Shown: piece by piece, positions 1 through 10,239 of the stretch
How positions within the stretch are numbered: the first letter of the stretch is position 1
Layout: every line of letters starts with the position of its first letter
Origin: Actinomycetes bacterium
GTDB taxonomy: Bacteria; Actinomycetota; Acidimicrobiia; Acidimicrobiales; RAAP-2
Length of the DNA: 14,545 nucleotides
Direction: 5' to 3'
Assembly: GCA_021807655.1 (NCBI GenBank)
Contig: JAKBCT010000015.1
Coordinates: 1-14,545 of the forward strand
Translations under genes and position numbers: made by a program
Notes under the pieces: generated by a model
What the model was told of the DNA's origin: nothing
Database searches by the model: none
Seen by the model: the letters and a program-made list of their open reading frames with translations, nothing else

Positions 1-4
1 CGTC

Positions 5-1249
5 CTAGAAGCCGACGATTCCGTTGGGCGTCCCGTTGCCCGTCGGACCGTTGTAGCCGCTAGGCAGGCTGTCGGCGGCGTTGCACAGGTAGACGGTGCA
101 GTGGCGCGCGTTCGATCCGCTCGTCACCCTGTTGAGCGGCAAACCGTTGGCGTAGAGGTTCGCGGCCGTGACCGACGAGGTGTTACCGGCGAGCGCGTAG
201 ATGGACGCGATGATCGGCGAGGCCACGCTCGTGCCGCCAAAGACCAGCCACCCGGACTGACCGTAGGTGTCGTAGACGGCGACCCCGGTGTTGGGATTCG
301 CGTCGGCCGCGACGTCGGCCACCGTCCGACCGCTGCACAACGTTGTGGGCTGCCAGCCGGGGTTCTGGTCGTACGTCGAGCAGCCCGATCCGGTGCCGGA
401 CCAGACGGTCTCGCTCCAGCCACGCGTCGAGTTCGAGGTGGTCAGCGTCGTGCCGCCGACGGCCGTGACGTACTGGGACGAGGCTGGGTACTCCGCGCCG
501 TAGCCGCTGTCGCCGGCGCTGGCCGTGATGACAACGCCCGGGTGGTTGAAATAGAGGCTGTCGTAGGACGAGTCGCTCGACGACGCCGACGCGCCGTAGC
601 TGTTCGAGATTACCTGTGCGTGGAGCGCCGCGTAGTTGACCGCCGCGCCCAGGTTGCTCATGCTCGCCGAGCTCGCCTCGACGAGCAGGATGTGGCAGGT
701 CTGACAGATCGCTGAGACCATGTCCAAGTCGAGGGAGATCTCCTCGGACCACGAGGTGTTGTTGCCGGGCAACGAAGTACCGCCGGACTGATTCACCTGC
801 ATGACGCATCCCGAACCAGTCGAATTCACGCACGGTGGCAGTCCGAACGTCGCACGGTACGTGGCGACGTCGGTGATCGCGTTCGGGTCGTTGTAGGCGT
901 CGACGATGGCGACGGTCGGGACTTGCCCGCTCCCAGCGAGCGCAGAGATCGCACTCGTGAGGTTGTACGCCGACGCGATGTCGCTCGGGAAGTACCCCGA
1001 CGGCGTGCTACCACCCGACGGCGGCTGCTTACCACCCTTGGCATTGGTCGACGGACCGTGCACGCCCTGCCAGTTGACACCGGGATTGAGCAGTTGGATG
1101 GCGCCGCAGTGCGCCACGCCCGGCGCCTGGGACGGCGTGCACGCCGGGAGGACGTCGCTCGCCGAGGACGGTCGGGCGGCGCCAGCGGGCAGCACCGCCA
1201 CGGCACCGAGCAGCGTTATGGCCAGCGCACTGACGATCGACTTTCTCAT
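5..1249 (-). CDS. Secreted S53 (sedolisin-type) serine-carboxyl peptidase
   Basis: Probable exported endopeptidase of the sedolisin fold, 414 aa. Residues 1-25 form a signal peptide (MRKS, hydrophobic stretch ITLLGAVAVLPAGA). The catalytic motifs are visible: the Glu/Asp pair E170 and D174 in SEEISLDLD, the oxyanion Asp D247 in SAGDSGYG, AVGGTT at 263-268 and the nucleophile S341 in GGTSVASP. The segment GYFPSDIASAYNL (85-97) is the usual entry to the catalytic domain. Ten cysteines lie in five close pairs (37/48, 140/148, 182/185, 290/305, 384/389), which suggests disulfides and fits export. Classical sedolisins carry a propeptide of well over 100 residues; here only about 60 residues separate the signal from the domain. 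An ATG 33 bases further upstream is in frame, but the ATG at 1249 has a GGGGGAA ribosome site and puts the signal peptide at the very N-terminus. Family call is firm; substrate is unknown. Confidence 0.9.
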   Translation of the reverse strand: MRKSIVSALAITLLGAVAVLPAGAARPSSASDVLPACTPSQAPGVAHCGAIQLLNPGVNWQGVHGPSTNAKGGKQPPSGGSTPSGYFPSDIASAYNLTSAISALAGSGQVPTVAIVDAYNDPNAITDVATYRATFGLPPCVNSTGSGCVMQVNQSGGTSLPGNNTSWSEEISLDLDMVSAICQTCHILLVEASSASMSNLGAAVNYAALHAQVISNSYGASASSSDSSYDSLYFNHPGVVITASAGDSGYGAEYPASSQYVTAVGGTTLTTSNSTRGWSETVWSGTGSGCSTYDQNPGWQPTTLCSGRTVADVAADANPNTGVAVYDTYGQSGWLVFGGTSVASPIIASIYALAGNTSSVTAANLYANGLPLNRVTSGSNARHCTVYLCNAADSLPSGYNGPTGNGTPNGIVGF

Positions 1250-1304
1250 CGCTTCCCCCAGTCGTTTCGACGACGGTCCCACGATTCGAACGCGGACGTG
1301 GTCT

Positions 1305-1334
1305 ACTGTACGCCGCGGGGTCGGCGAAGGTCAA
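1305..1334 (-). promoter_or_regulatory. Predicted promoter of the S53 peptidase gene
   Basis: On the minus strand, TTGACC (1329-1334) and TACAGT (1305-1310) are separated by 18 bases, a good match to a housekeeping -35/-10 pair in a GC-rich setting. Transcription would begin near 1298, about 50 bases before the ATG at 1249. The hexamer ACTGTA of the -10 recurs on the plus strand at 1366-1371, and GTCTAC (1301-1306) and GTAGAC (1369-1374) form a widely spaced 6-bp inverted repeat that could be a regulator site or chance. I see no clear promoter for the divergent sigma-factor gene. Confidence 0.5.
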
Positions 1335-1439
1335 CGGGCGAGTCACCGGCACGACGCGGAGCCGCACTGTAGACCGGCCGGGCCGACGTGGCCGCGCACG
1401 ATGCGCGACGGACGGGATCGTACGTAGGACAATGGAGTC

Positions 1440-1943
1440 GTGAGTGACGCGCGCGACGACCGGCTCGCACGCATCATCGCCCAGTACGAGTCGGCCGTTG
1501 GCAACTATCTTCGCCGACGGCTCTACCCGCTCGCCGCGGCCGACCTCGACGAACTGGTCGCCGACACGTTCACCGTCGTGTGGCGCCGCCTCGAGTCGTT
1601 GCCGGCCGACGCCGAGCTGGCCTGGATCATCGGCGTCGCGCGCAACGTGCTTCGCAACGCCCAGCGATCGCGACGCCGGCGTGACGCCTACGAGGGCGCC
1701 GTTGCCGCACAGCGCAGTGCTCCGGCAACCGAGGACGTCGTGATCGCCGACGCGAGGGTGCGTCACGCGCTGTCGGCACTGCGCGAAGACGATCGCGAGA
1801 TCCTGCTCCTGCACGAGTGGGATGGCCTGGCCGTCGACAACCTGGCGCAGCTGCTCGCGATCTCACCGGAGGCCGCGGCCGTTCGCCTGTCGCGAGCGCG
1901 AGCGCGCTTTCGAGCCCTCTACGACGAGTGGGACGAGCCGTGA
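1440..1943 (+). CDS. ECF-type RNA polymerase sigma factor (sigma-70 family)
   Basis: Short sigma factor of 167 aa, expected to direct RNA polymerase to a small regulon. Region 2 spans about residues 14-82: YESAVGNYLRRR, then DLDELVADTFTVVWRR and AWIIGVARNVLRNAQRSRRRR, the pattern that binds the polymerase clamp and the -10 element. Region 4 spans about 107-160: HALSALREDDREILLL, followed by a helix-turn-helix (DNLAQLLAISPEAAAVRLSRARARF) for the -35 element. There is no region 1 or 3, which defines the ECF group. The GTG start has AGGA ten bases upstream and GGAG only two bases upstream, so the ribosome site is not ideal. The gene is followed after 45 bases by a one-pass membrane protein, the usual arrangement for an anti-sigma partner. 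The subgroup and signal are not recognisable. It is divergent from the S53 peptidase gene, which may or may not be a target. Confidence 0.9.
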   Translation: MSDARDDRLARIIAQYESAVGNYLRRRLYPLAAADLDELVADTFTVVWRRLESLPADAELAWIIGVARNVLRNAQRSRRRRDAYEGAVAAQRSAPATEDVVIADARVRHALSALREDDREILLLHEWDGLAVDNLAQLLAISPEAAAVRLSRARARFRALYDEWDEP

Positions 1944-1988
1944 AAGATCGCGGCCGGCGCGGACAGGTACCAGGTGAAGGAGAGAGCA

Positions 1989-2954
1989 ATGCGTGACGCG
2001 TTCGAGGCGCTCGCCGCCCAGGACCCCGCGGCCGTGGCCTACCATCACGGCGACCTCGCGGGCCTCACGACGAGTATCGCGTCGATTCGGGTACGACCCG
2101 CCCGAGCGCCGCGGAGCTTCCGCGCGGCCGTGGCGGCAACGGTGGCGACGGCCGGCGCAACCACCGCGGCCCTGATCGCGCTGCTCGCCGCGGGCCCGAC
2201 CCTGCCCCTCATTGGCTTCGCCGCGCCCCGGGCGACCGTTCTCTATTCGACGAAGTCCGCGACCGTTGCGACTGGCTCGGTCGCCGCGCGCCGCCCGGCG
2301 ACCAGGCCCGTCGCTGGCGCACTCGGCCCCGGGCCGTCGCTCGCCGCCGCCTACCGCGTCACGCTTCCGGCGACCAGCCTGCGGGCACTCGAGCGCCTCG
2401 GCGACGCGCTCGGCGTCGTCGGGTCAATCGCTGGCTACAACGGCACCGTCTACTCCGAGACGTCGCCGACCGGCGCGCGGGTTGTCTACGACACCTCGAC
2501 GGGACTCGCCCGCTGGCGCTACCTGCCCGGACCGACGTCGGGGCTTACCCCCGCCGCGCTGTCGCGGGCGCTCGCGAACCAGCACTGGGGCTACGCCCCG
2601 GACGTTCCCGCGCGCGGTGGATCGGCCGCGGTCGTCGTTGACGGCTCGGTGACGAGCCTGCGCGTGGTCGCGATCGTTCGAAGCGGCCACGTCGTAGACG
2701 CCGTTGGCCCGGCCTTCGCCGTCGCGGCGATCGTTAACTATCCGCTTCGCTCACCGACGAGCGCGCTGGCGGGACTCTCGAGCGAGATCCGCGCCCGCGC
2801 GTCGTCGTTCACGCTTACTTGGACCGCCTTCACATTGATCGACAGCACCGAGTGGCTGTTGCCGACCTTCGTGTTTCGCGGCCGCGCCGAGGCGCGCCCG
2901 TGGACGGCGAGCGCGCTCGCGATCAGAGCCGCGGCCATCGGCACCGGGGGGTGA
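1989..2954 (+). CDS. One-pass membrane protein, candidate anti-sigma factor
   Basis: Unrecognised protein of 321 aa. Residues 1-43 are a basic, likely cytoplasmic head; about 45-68 (possibly to 78) are a hydrophobic Ala-rich membrane segment; the remaining ~245 residues are Ala/Arg/Thr-rich and predicted outside the membrane, ending with a LPTFVFRGRAEARPW stretch. The topology and the position 45 bases behind an ECF sigma gene suggest an anti-sigma factor or signal receptor. The N-terminal head has no cysteine and no HxxxCxxC zinc motif, so it is not a classic ZAS anti-sigma. The ATG at 1989 is preferred over the in-frame GTG at 1974, because AAGGAGA (1977-1983) sits five bases before the ATG and would lie inside the longer version. 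Its stop is one base from the stop of the convergent ABC-F gene. Reality of the gene is solid; the role is inferred from context only. Confidence 0.75.
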   Translation: MRDAFEALAAQDPAAVAYHHGDLAGLTTSIASIRVRPARAPRSFRAAVAATVATAGATTAALIALLAAGPTLPLIGFAAPRATVLYSTKSATVATGSVAARRPATRPVAGALGPGPSLAAAYRVTLPATSLRALERLGDALGVVGSIAGYNGTVYSETSPTGARVVYDTSTGLARWRYLPGPTSGLTPAALSRALANQHWGYAPDVPARGGSAAVVVDGSVTSLRVVAIVRSGHVVDAVGPAFAVAAIVNYPLRSPTSALAGLSSEIRARASSFTLTWTAFTLIDSTEWLLPTFVFRGRAEARPWTASALAIRAAAIGTGG

Positions 2955-2955
2955 G

Positions 2956-4554
2956 TTAGCGCCGTTCGATCAGGTCGAAATACTCGTCGCGCCAGAGGTC
3001 GAAGTACTCCTCGGGCAGCAGCACGGCGTGGGTGGGCTCGAGCCGCTCGACGAAGGCTCGCTCGTGGCTCACGGCGACCATCGTGCCGCGCCACTGTCGC
3101 AACATCTCACCCAGCGCTACCACGCTCGCTGGATCCAGGTTGTTCGTCGGCTCGTCGAGCAGCAGCAGGTTGGCGGTCGACGCCGCGAGGATCGCCAGCG
3201 CCAACTTCGCGCGTTCGCCGCCCGAAAGGGTACCGGGCAGCTGGTGGGCGGCCGATCCCTTCAGTCCGAAGGCGCCGAGCAGCGCGCGTCGCTGGACCTC
3301 GGTCTGAACTGTTGCGTCGGCGAGGTGATCGAGGACCGACTTGGTGAAGTCCAGCTGCTCGTGTTCCTGGGCGAAGTAGCCAACCTTGACGTTGGCGCCG
3401 AAACGCACCGTGCCGCCCTGGGGCTGCTGGGTATCGGCGAGGCAGCGCAGCAGCGATGACTTGCCCGCCCCGTTGCGCCCGACGATCAGGATTCGATCGC
3501 CTCGGCGCGTAATGAACGACGCGTCGCGCAACACCTCGAGGTCCCCGTAGCGAACGATCAGGTGCTCAACCGCCATCGGCACGTCGCCGCTGCGCGGCGG
3601 ATCGGGCAGTCGAAACCGGACGGTGCGTTCCTTCTTCGTAACTTCGACCCGACCACTTTCGAGCTTGCCGACTCGACGGTCGAGCACCTTGGCCTTGCGG
3701 GCCCTCGCCTCGGTCTGTCCCCGCATCGAGTCGGCAAGGGTCTTCAGCCGACTGATCTCGCTGTCCTGGGCCGCCGCCAGCTTCTCCTCGCCGAGTCGGC
3801 GAGCCTCGTCCTGGGCCAGGTAGGAGGAGTAGTTCCCCTTGTACTCGCGCACCTGACCGTCGCGCAGGGCGAGCACCCGATCGATCGCCTTGTCGAGCAG
3901 CGGCAGGTCGTGACTGATCACGATCACCGTCCCGCGAAAGCGTTCGAGTTCATCGAAGAGCCAGCGCTTCGCCGCCATGTCGAGGTGGTTCGTCGGCTCG
4001 TCGAGCACCATGATGTCGGGTCGCTCGTAGAGCACGCGCATGAGATCGACCCGGCGACGCTGGCCACCCGACAGCGATCCCAAATCTTCCAGGAGCAGCG
4101 CCTCGTCGAGACCCAAGCCCGCCGCGAGCCGGGCGACCTCGGACTCGGCCTCGTAGCCACCGCGTTCACCGAAGTCGGCCTCGAGCGACGTGAACCGCTC
4201 GATGGTGTGGTCGTTCGGGTGGGCGGCCAGCTCGTGTCGGGCGTGTTGCATGTCGGCGTCGAGTTGGTCGAGTCCGCGCGCCGAGAGCACGTGCGAGAGC
4301 CCAATCGGCTCGACGCCGAGTCCACCGACGATCGGCTCTTGGGGCAGGTGACTGAGCGTCCCGTGATGCGTGACGCCCCCGGTCACCCGCAAGTGTTCGG
4401 GTGTTTCGCCACGCAGCACGGCGAGCAACGTCGACTTGCCGACGCCGTTGCGCCCGACGACGCCGACCTTTTCGCCGTCACCGACGGTGAAGGACACCGG
4501 CTCGACGATGCGGCGCGCGCCAATCTCAATTCCCAAATCCCGAGCAATCAGCAA
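2956..4554 (-). CDS. ABC-F family ATP-binding protein
   Basis: Soluble twin-ATPase protein of 532 aa with no membrane segment, the ABC-F layout. Members act on the ribosome, as translation factors or antibiotic protection proteins. First ATPase: Walker A GRNGVGKS (34-41), signature LSGGQ (161-165), Walker B IMVLDEP (181-187), switch His215. A charged linker with many Arg/Lys/Glu (about 240-320) corresponds to the P-site tRNA interaction motif region. Second ATPase: Walker A GRNGAGKS (359-366), LSGGE (443-447), LLLLDEP (463-469), His497. Both catalytic glutamates (186 and 468) are present. The start is TTG at 4554 with a weak AGGA upstream; no other in-frame start gives the MLIARDLGIEIG beginning typical of the family. 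The C-terminus carries EYFDL twice (PEEYFDLWRDEYFDLIERR). Whether it protects against an antibiotic or is a housekeeping factor cannot be told from sequence; proximity to the origin favours neither. Confidence 0.93.
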   Translation of the reverse strand: MLIARDLGIEIGARRIVEPVSFTVGDGEKVGVVGRNGVGKSTLLAVLRGETPEHLRVTGGVTHHGTLSHLPQEPIVGGLGVEPIGLSHVLSARGLDQLDADMQHARHELAAHPNDHTIERFTSLEADFGERGGYEAESEVARLAAGLGLDEALLLEDLGSLSGGQRRRVDLMRVLYERPDIMVLDEPTNHLDMAAKRWLFDELERFRGTVIVISHDLPLLDKAIDRVLALRDGQVREYKGNYSSYLAQDEARRLGEEKLAAAQDSEISRLKTLADSMRGQTEARARKAKVLDRRVGKLESGRVEVTKKERTVRFRLPDPPRSGDVPMAVEHLIVRYGDLEVLRDASFITRRGDRILIVGRNGAGKSSLLRCLADTQQPQGGTVRFGANVKVGYFAQEHEQLDFTKSVLDHLADATVQTEVQRRALLGAFGLKGSAAHQLPGTLSGGERAKLALAILAASTANLLLLDEPTNNLDPASVVALGEMLRQWRGTMVAVSHERAFVERLEPTHAVLLPEEYFDLWRDEYFDLIERR

Positions 4555-4738
4555 CTCAGTGTCCTGGCGAACGTTCTACGCCGGCGAGATGACGGTACCG
4601 GTGCGGGCCGGTGGCCCGGAACCGATGCGGCGAGGTCTCGCGTTGGGCCATCACCGACCGATTCGGTACGTGGCATGCAGGGGTGGGTCGCGCAACCATG
4701 CCACCATTCTGCCCCACGCCCACGTGTGCCACGATGGC

Positions 4739-5377
4739 GTGGTGCCCGATTCCATCACTATTGACCTGTGGAGCGACGTGGTCTGCCCCTTCTGCTACCT
4801 GGGCTCGCGACAGCTGGAGTTGGCCCTGGACCGCCTTGGCGGGCTTGATCGGTTCGTCGTCACGTACCACGCCTTTGAGCTCGATCCACTCGCCACGGCG
4901 AGCTCGACGGGACTCGACGAGTTCGTGGCGGCCAAGTACGGCGTGCCGCTGGAACGCGCCCGCGCGCTCAATGCACAGCTGAGCAGTCAAGCGGCGGATC
5001 TGGGACTGACGTGGTCGCTCGAGCACGCTCGCTCAACCAACACGCGCGACGCTCATCGGCTCGTCGCGCTCGCCACCACGCAGGGCCACGGCCCGGCGAT
5101 GGCGCGTCGACTCCATCGGGCCTACTTCAGTGAGGGGCGACTGGTCAGCGACCACGCGACGCTCAATGCGCTCGCCGACGACGTCGGCGTCGTCGACGCC
5201 CCCGCACTGTGGCGCGGCGATGATCACCTCGACACCGTTCTCGCCGACGAGGCAACGGCTCGTGAGCTCGCCATTACGGGCGTTCCCACCTTCGTCATCA
5301 ACCGCGCCGAGATGGTCGTCGGCGCCCGCGGTGAGCAAGCACTCCACGACGCCATCGAGCGAGCGCTCGGCGCGTAG
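4739..5377 (+). CDS. DsbA family (FrnE-like) thiol-disulfide oxidoreductase
   Basis: Protein of about 212 aa with a thioredoxin fold and helical insertion, probably cytoplasmic because there is no signal peptide. The opening ITIDLWSDVVCPFCYLG carries a CPFC redox centre, and ITGVPTFVINRAEMVVGA near the end contains the cis-proline loop (GVPTF) that faces it. The central segment, including HAFELDP and the helical region around AHRLVALA, follows the FrnE/2-hydroxychromene-2-carboxylate isomerase-like pattern. It likely performs disulfide exchange on small molecules or proteins; the actual substrate is unknown. The start is uncertain: GTG codons occur at 4724, 4739 and 4742, none with a visible ribosome site, and I chose 4739. 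The stop TAG (5375-5377) directly abuts the reverse stop of gyrA with no base between. The 184-bp gap to the divergent ABC-F gene shows no promoter that I would stand behind. Confidence 0.85.
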   Translation: MVPDSITIDLWSDVVCPFCYLGSRQLELALDRLGGLDRFVVTYHAFELDPLATASSTGLDEFVAAKYGVPLERARALNAQLSSQAADLGLTWSLEHARSTNTRDAHRLVALATTQGHGPAMARRLHRAYFSEGRLVSDHATLNALADDVGVVDAPALWRGDDHLDTVLADEATARELAITGVPTFVINRAEMVVGARGEQALHDAIERALGA

Positions 5378-7855
5378 CTACGCGTCGACCGCCGGCACCA
5401 CGGCCGCGGTTGCGACGCTGTGCCCGTCGTCGAGGTTCATCACCCGCACCCCGGTAGCGTCGCGACCCTGCGACGAGACCTCGCGCACCGGCGTGCGGAT
5501 CAGCACGCCGCCACTCGAGGCAAGCAGCACCTCGTCGGCCAGTTCCACCATGAACGCCGCGACGACAAAACCTCGGGCCGCGGTCAGGCGAATGGCGCGC
5601 ACGCCCTGACCACCACGGCCCTGGGCGTTGAAGCGCTCGGTCTTCACGCGCTTGCCGAACCCGGTGTCGGTGACCAGGAAGAGATCGGCGTCGGCGCGCA
5701 CGACGTCCAAGGAGATCGCGCGATCGTCGTCCTTTAATCGAATGCCGCGCACCCCGGTGGCGTCGCGACCCATGTCGCGCACCTCGGCCTCGTTGAAGCG
5801 AATCGCCATGCCGCGAAACGTGACCATCATCAGATCGTCGGCGCCGCTGGTCGCGACGACGCGAACCACCTCGTCGCCGTCGCGCAGCTTGATGGCGATC
5901 CAACCCTCGCGACGGGACTTGTCGTATTCGGAAAATGACGTCTTCTTCACCGTGCCGCTCGCGGTTGTGAAGACGAGGAACTTGTCGCGCGGAAAGTCCT
6001 TGGTCGCCACGATCGCCTGGATCGACTCGTTCGGCAGGAGGTTGAGGAGGTTGACGATCGCCGTGCCCTTGGCCGTACGCTCCTTCATCGGTATCTCGTG
6101 TCCGCGCAGACGGAAGACGCGCCCCCGGTTCGAGAAGAGCAGCAGGTGGGCGTGCGTCGTGGTGTGCACGATCTGGTCGACGAGATCCTCGTCGCGCAAC
6201 TTGGCCCCCTGGACTCCCCGACCACCACGACCCTGGGTGCGAAACGCGTCGGCCGACACCGACTTGACGTAGCCGGCGCGGGTCATCGTGATCACGACGT
6301 CCTCATCATCGATCAAGTCCTCGACGCCAAGCTCGCCAGGGTCGTTCACGACCTGGGTCAGCCGTTCGTTGGCGTACTTCGCCTTGATCGCCGACATCTC
6401 GTCGGCGATGACCCCGCGTAATTTGGCGTCGCTCGCCAGGATCGATCGAAGCTCGGTGATCGTCTCGCGCAAGCGGGCCATCTCCTCGTCCAGTTCGCTT
6501 CGCCCGAGTCGCGTCAGGCGTCCCAGGGTCATGTCGAGGATGTGGTTGGCCTGCTCTTCGGAGAAGGAGAACGGCGCGGTCATCAGGGACGCTCGCGCCG
6601 CCGGGCGGTCGTCTGATCCGCGAATCGTCGCGATGACCTGGTCGAGCATGTCGATCGCTCGCAACAACCCTTCGACGATGTGCGCGCGGGCCTCGGCCTT
6701 GCGCAGTCGAAACTGCGTGCGACGGGTCACGACGTCGATCTGGTGGGCGATGTAGTACGTCAGTGCCGCGGCGAGGTTCAGCGTGCGCGGCACGCCGTCG
6801 ACCAGCGCGAGCATGTTCACCGCGAAGGTCGTTTGCAGGGTGGTGTTCTTATAGAGCTTGTTGAGCACCACGTTGGCGTTGGCGTCACGCTTGAGCCGAA
6901 TGACGAGGCGGGCCTGTCGGCCCGCCGAGTCGTTTTGGACGGCCGCGACCCCGTCCAACTCCCCCGCCTTGACGAGATCGTAAATCTTCTCCTCGACGGA
7001 CTCCACCGAAACCTCGTACGGGAATTCGGTCACCACGATGTGGGTCTCACCCCGGTGCTCGTCCACTTCGGCCACCGCGCGAACCTTGATCGAGCCACGG
7101 CCCGTTCGGTACGCGTCGAGGATGCCTTGCCGGCCGAGAATCTGCGCGCCCGTCGGGAAGTCCGGCCCCTTGACGAAACGCATCAGGTCGTCGGAGGTGG
7201 CACCGGGGTTGGCGAGCAGGTGCAGCGTTGCGTCAATTACCTCACCCAGGTTGTGCGGCGGGATTTTGGTCGCCATGCCGACGGCGATACCCTGAGAGCC
7301 ATTCACCAGCAGGTTGGGAAACCGACTCGGCAGTACCGTCGGCTGCTGATTGGTGTTGTCGTAGTTGGGCTCGAAGTCGACGGTCTCCTCGTCGATCGAG
7401 TCGAGCAGCTCGAGCGCCAGGGGGGCGAGTCGACACTCGGTGTAGCGCATCGCGGCCGCTCCCTCGTCGGGACCGGTTCCGCCGAAGTTGCCGTGGCCGC
7501 TGATCAGCGGGTGGCGCATGGCGAAGTCCTGCACCATTCGCACCAGCGCGTCGTAGATCGCGCTGTCGCCGTGGGGGTGGTACGTCCCCATCACCTCGCC
7601 GACCACCTTGGCGCACTTGGTGTGCGGTCGATCGGGACGTAGGCCCTGATCGAACATGGAGTAGAGAATCCGTCGATGCACGGGCTTCAGTCCGTCGCGC
7701 GCGTCGGGCAGGGCGCGCGAGACGATGACCGACATCGAATACTCGAGGAACGACCGCTCCATCTCGAGGTTGATCTCGATCGGCTCGACGTAACCGACGA
7801 CGACCTCGCCGACGTCGGGGGTCGAACTAGTGGGGATGCTCTTCTTGCGGGCCAT
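5378..7855 (-). CDS. gyrA: DNA gyrase subunit A
   Basis: Breakage-reunion subunit of DNA gyrase, which introduces negative supercoils as an A2B2 tetramer; 825 aa, normal length. The catalytic Tyr is Y138 in GAAAMRYTE. The quinolone-contact helix is HPHGDSAIYDALVRM, with Ser98 and Asp102 at the E. coli Ser83 and Asp87 positions, so no classical resistance residue. The GyrA box QGRGGRG (541-547) needed for DNA wrapping opens the C-terminal beta-pinwheel (about 515-815), and a second box-like motif QGRGGQG (745-751) lies in a later blade, as in mycobacterial GyrA. There is no long acidic tail. It starts 12 bases after gyrB with GGAGG just before the ATG, so the two are co-transcribed. Gyrase is unlikely to be replaced by topoisomerase IV here, but that cannot be seen from this window. 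Confidence 0.98.
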   Translation of the reverse strand: MARKKSIPTSSTPDVGEVVVGYVEPIEINLEMERSFLEYSMSVIVSRALPDARDGLKPVHRRILYSMFDQGLRPDRPHTKCAKVVGEVMGTYHPHGDSAIYDALVRMVQDFAMRHPLISGHGNFGGTGPDEGAAAMRYTECRLAPLALELLDSIDEETVDFEPNYDNTNQQPTVLPSRFPNLLVNGSQGIAVGMATKIPPHNLGEVIDATLHLLANPGATSDDLMRFVKGPDFPTGAQILGRQGILDAYRTGRGSIKVRAVAEVDEHRGETHIVVTEFPYEVSVESVEEKIYDLVKAGELDGVAAVQNDSAGRQARLVIRLKRDANANVVLNKLYKNTTLQTTFAVNMLALVDGVPRTLNLAAALTYYIAHQIDVVTRRTQFRLRKAEARAHIVEGLLRAIDMLDQVIATIRGSDDRPAARASLMTAPFSFSEEQANHILDMTLGRLTRLGRSELDEEMARLRETITELRSILASDAKLRGVIADEMSAIKAKYANERLTQVVNDPGELGVEDLIDDEDVVITMTRAGYVKSVSADAFRTQGRGGRGVQGAKLRDEDLVDQIVHTTTHAHLLLFSNRGRVFRLRGHEIPMKERTAKGTAIVNLLNLLPNESIQAIVATKDFPRDKFLVFTTASGTVKKTSFSEYDKSRREGWIAIKLRDGDEVVRVVATSGADDLMMVTFRGMAIRFNEAEVRDMGRDATGVRGIRLKDDDRAISLDVVRADADLFLVTDTGFGKRVKTERFNAQGRGGQGVRAIRLTAARGFVVAAFMVELADEVLLASSGGVLIRTPVREVSSQGRDATGVRVMNLDDGHSVATAAVVPAVDA

Positions 7856-7867
7856 GGTCCTCCGTGC

Positions 7868-9895
<2,028 letters not shown>

Positions 9896-9936
9896 TCCGT
9901 TCGCGATGTGACGCGACAGCTCGACGCGCGTCGTCG

Positions 9937-10239
9937 TTACGTCTGGAGCGACGTTCGAATCGCGCGCGGCGCGTCATCGCCGAGCGAGGCGAAACTCGCG
10001 AGTATGGCCGTGGCGTCTTGACGGACTCGTTGAGCGTCGGCCCCAGATGGAACGGCGACGACCAAGATCCCGTCGCGGATGAAGAGAGGTCGACAACGCT
10101 CGCGAATGACGTCGTCGACGGCCCCATCCCACAGTGGCTGCACTCGATCCATCAGCCGTAAGTCGACGCGCCGCAGGCGGCCAGCCACCCCGTTGAGGAG
10201 TTCGCCCAACTGCTGTGGATCATCGCGGCGCCTGGTCAT
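9937..10239 (-). CDS. DUF721 / DciA-like protein, probable replicative helicase loader
   Basis: Small protein of 100 aa. Proteins of the DUF721 (DciA) family interact with the replicative helicase DnaB and are thought to help load it where DnaC or DnaI is missing. The core pattern is seen in LWDGAVDDVIRERC, followed by the beta-strand stretch FIRDGILVVAVPSGADAQRV and an amphipathic helix. The tryptophan at the start of the core and the DGxLxV turn are the recognisable family marks. The N-terminal 20 residues are basic (MTRRRDD). Its ATG overlaps the recF stop in ATGA, so translation is coupled to recF. Its place between recF and gyrB is the standard actinobacterial one. I call it DciA-like because the sequence is short and divergent. 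Confidence 0.85.
   Translation of the reverse strand: MTRRRDDPQQLGELLNGVAGRLRRVDLRLMDRVQPLWDGAVDDVIRERCRPLFIRDGILVVAVPSGADAQRVRQDATAILASFASLGDDAPRAIRTSLQT

Noticed and set aside
4555..4738. Divergent gap between the ABC-F and DsbA-like genes searched for promoters or small genes
   Set aside because: Only weak hexamer matches such as TTGGGC with a poor -10; nothing I would annotate.
3562..4764. Long open frame opposite the ABC-F gene
   Set aside because: Antisense shadow in GC-rich DNA; no recognisable motif, while the ABC-F protein explains the same bases completely.
5613..5640. Second QGRGGQG motif in GyrA as a partial duplication
   Set aside because: A second GyrA-box-like motif in the C-terminal domain is known from mycobacterial gyrase and fits the blade repeat.
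7538..7580. Possible quinolone-resistance change in GyrA
   Set aside because: Ser98 and Asp102 are the susceptible residues; only GyrB shows an unusual residue.
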